12,699 nt of DNA from JBQTHP01 sp052389755 (lineage in GTDB: Bacteria; Pseudomonadota; Gammaproteobacteria; Steroidobacterales; Steroidobacteraceae): positions 1 to 12,699 of the forward strand of contig JBQTHP010000098.1 of the NCBI GenBank assembly GCA_052389755.1, read 5' to 3'. Numbering within the stretch: position 1 is the stretch's first letter; every line of letters starts with the position of its first letter. Below the pieces are notes generated by a model. It was not told the origin of the DNA and searched no databases. It saw nothing but the letters and a program-made list of their open reading frames with translations. Shown here one piece after another: positions 12,560-12,699 of this stretch. The translations under genes were made by a program, and so were the position numbers.

Positions 12560-12699
12560 CGCCGCGCGCGGCCGAGGCCCGAAACCACAAAAACGCGACC
12601 CCCGCCGTAGAAATAATAAAAAGCAAATACGGGGCGGGGGGGGTGCCACCGGGCGGGTGTTGTTTTTGGTGGTGGGGGTAGTGGTTTTTTTTTAAATAA
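12560..12699. other. Non-coding end with a degenerate, probably unreliable tail
   Basis: After the sulfurtransferase stop the base usage changes abruptly. An A-rich stretch (12610-12627) is flanked by CCCCCGCC and GGCGGGGG arms, and then 12631-12699 consists almost only of G and T with long homopolymers (eight G, nine T) and ends AAATAA. This is unlike anything else in the window and looks like low-quality read or assembly-edge sequence. No gene, and no terminator that I would trust, is visible. Confidence 0.65.

Noticed and set aside
12562..12571. CCGCGCGCGG palindrome just after the sulfurtransferase stop as a terminator
   Set aside because: Short self-complementary GC run without loop or T-tract; chance occurrence is likely at this GC content.

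Overview
The window is GC-rich, densely packed bacterial chromosomal DNA. It probably comes from a gammaproteobacterium near the Xanthomonadales/Nevskiales/Steroidobacterales. The clues are a GreB with an N-terminal 'SRFRP' segment like xanthomonad GreB, frequent GTG (and probably TTG) starts, GTGA/ATGA stop-start overlaps, and several exported and lipoprotein peptidases. The lineage is inferred from protein resemblance; there is no rRNA or other marker gene. Both outer edges look partly artificial. The left edge opens with adjacent NotI and AscI sites. The right edge decays into G/T-only low-complexity sequence.

Layout. Positions 190-8403 hold eight same-strand (minus) genes, read from high to low coordinate: an M13 metallopeptidase lipoprotein; a LemA lipoprotein; a secreted TPM-domain (YgcG-like) membrane protein; a second, signal-less TPM protein; a LysM + YkuD L,D-transpeptidase lipoprotein; a secreted M1 aminopeptidase related to leukotriene A4 hydrolase; a 49-residue charged small protein; and a rhomboid protease. 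From LemA onward the spacing is very tight (52, 15 and 12 bp gaps, two 4-bp GTGA overlaps and a 26-bp overlap), so these seven probably form one envelope-related operon. The M13 gene has its own upstream promoter-like sequence and a hairpin across its stop codon.

Positions 8404-8722 are non-coding but structured. They hold an M13 promoter candidate, a heptanucleotide repeat block with inverted copies, a strong minus-strand intrinsic terminator and a second hairpin with a pyrimidine-rich loop. The terminator serves a conserved-looking 67-residue small protein gene (8723-8926, minus). Diverging from that gene is greB (plus), which runs tail-to-tail into a homospermidine synthase gene (minus). 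Their two stop codons share an 8-bp palindrome.

The homospermidine synthase start overlaps the end of a glutathione S-transferase-like gene (ATGA), so these two are a coupled pair. Diverging from the GST gene is a two-domain sulfurtransferase of 3-mercaptopyruvate sulfurtransferase type (plus, 11705-12559). I see no CRISPR array, tRNA, rRNA, IS element, prophage or defence system. Most of the content is recognisable. The least explained parts are the two small proteins and the structured 3' region at 8646-8713.
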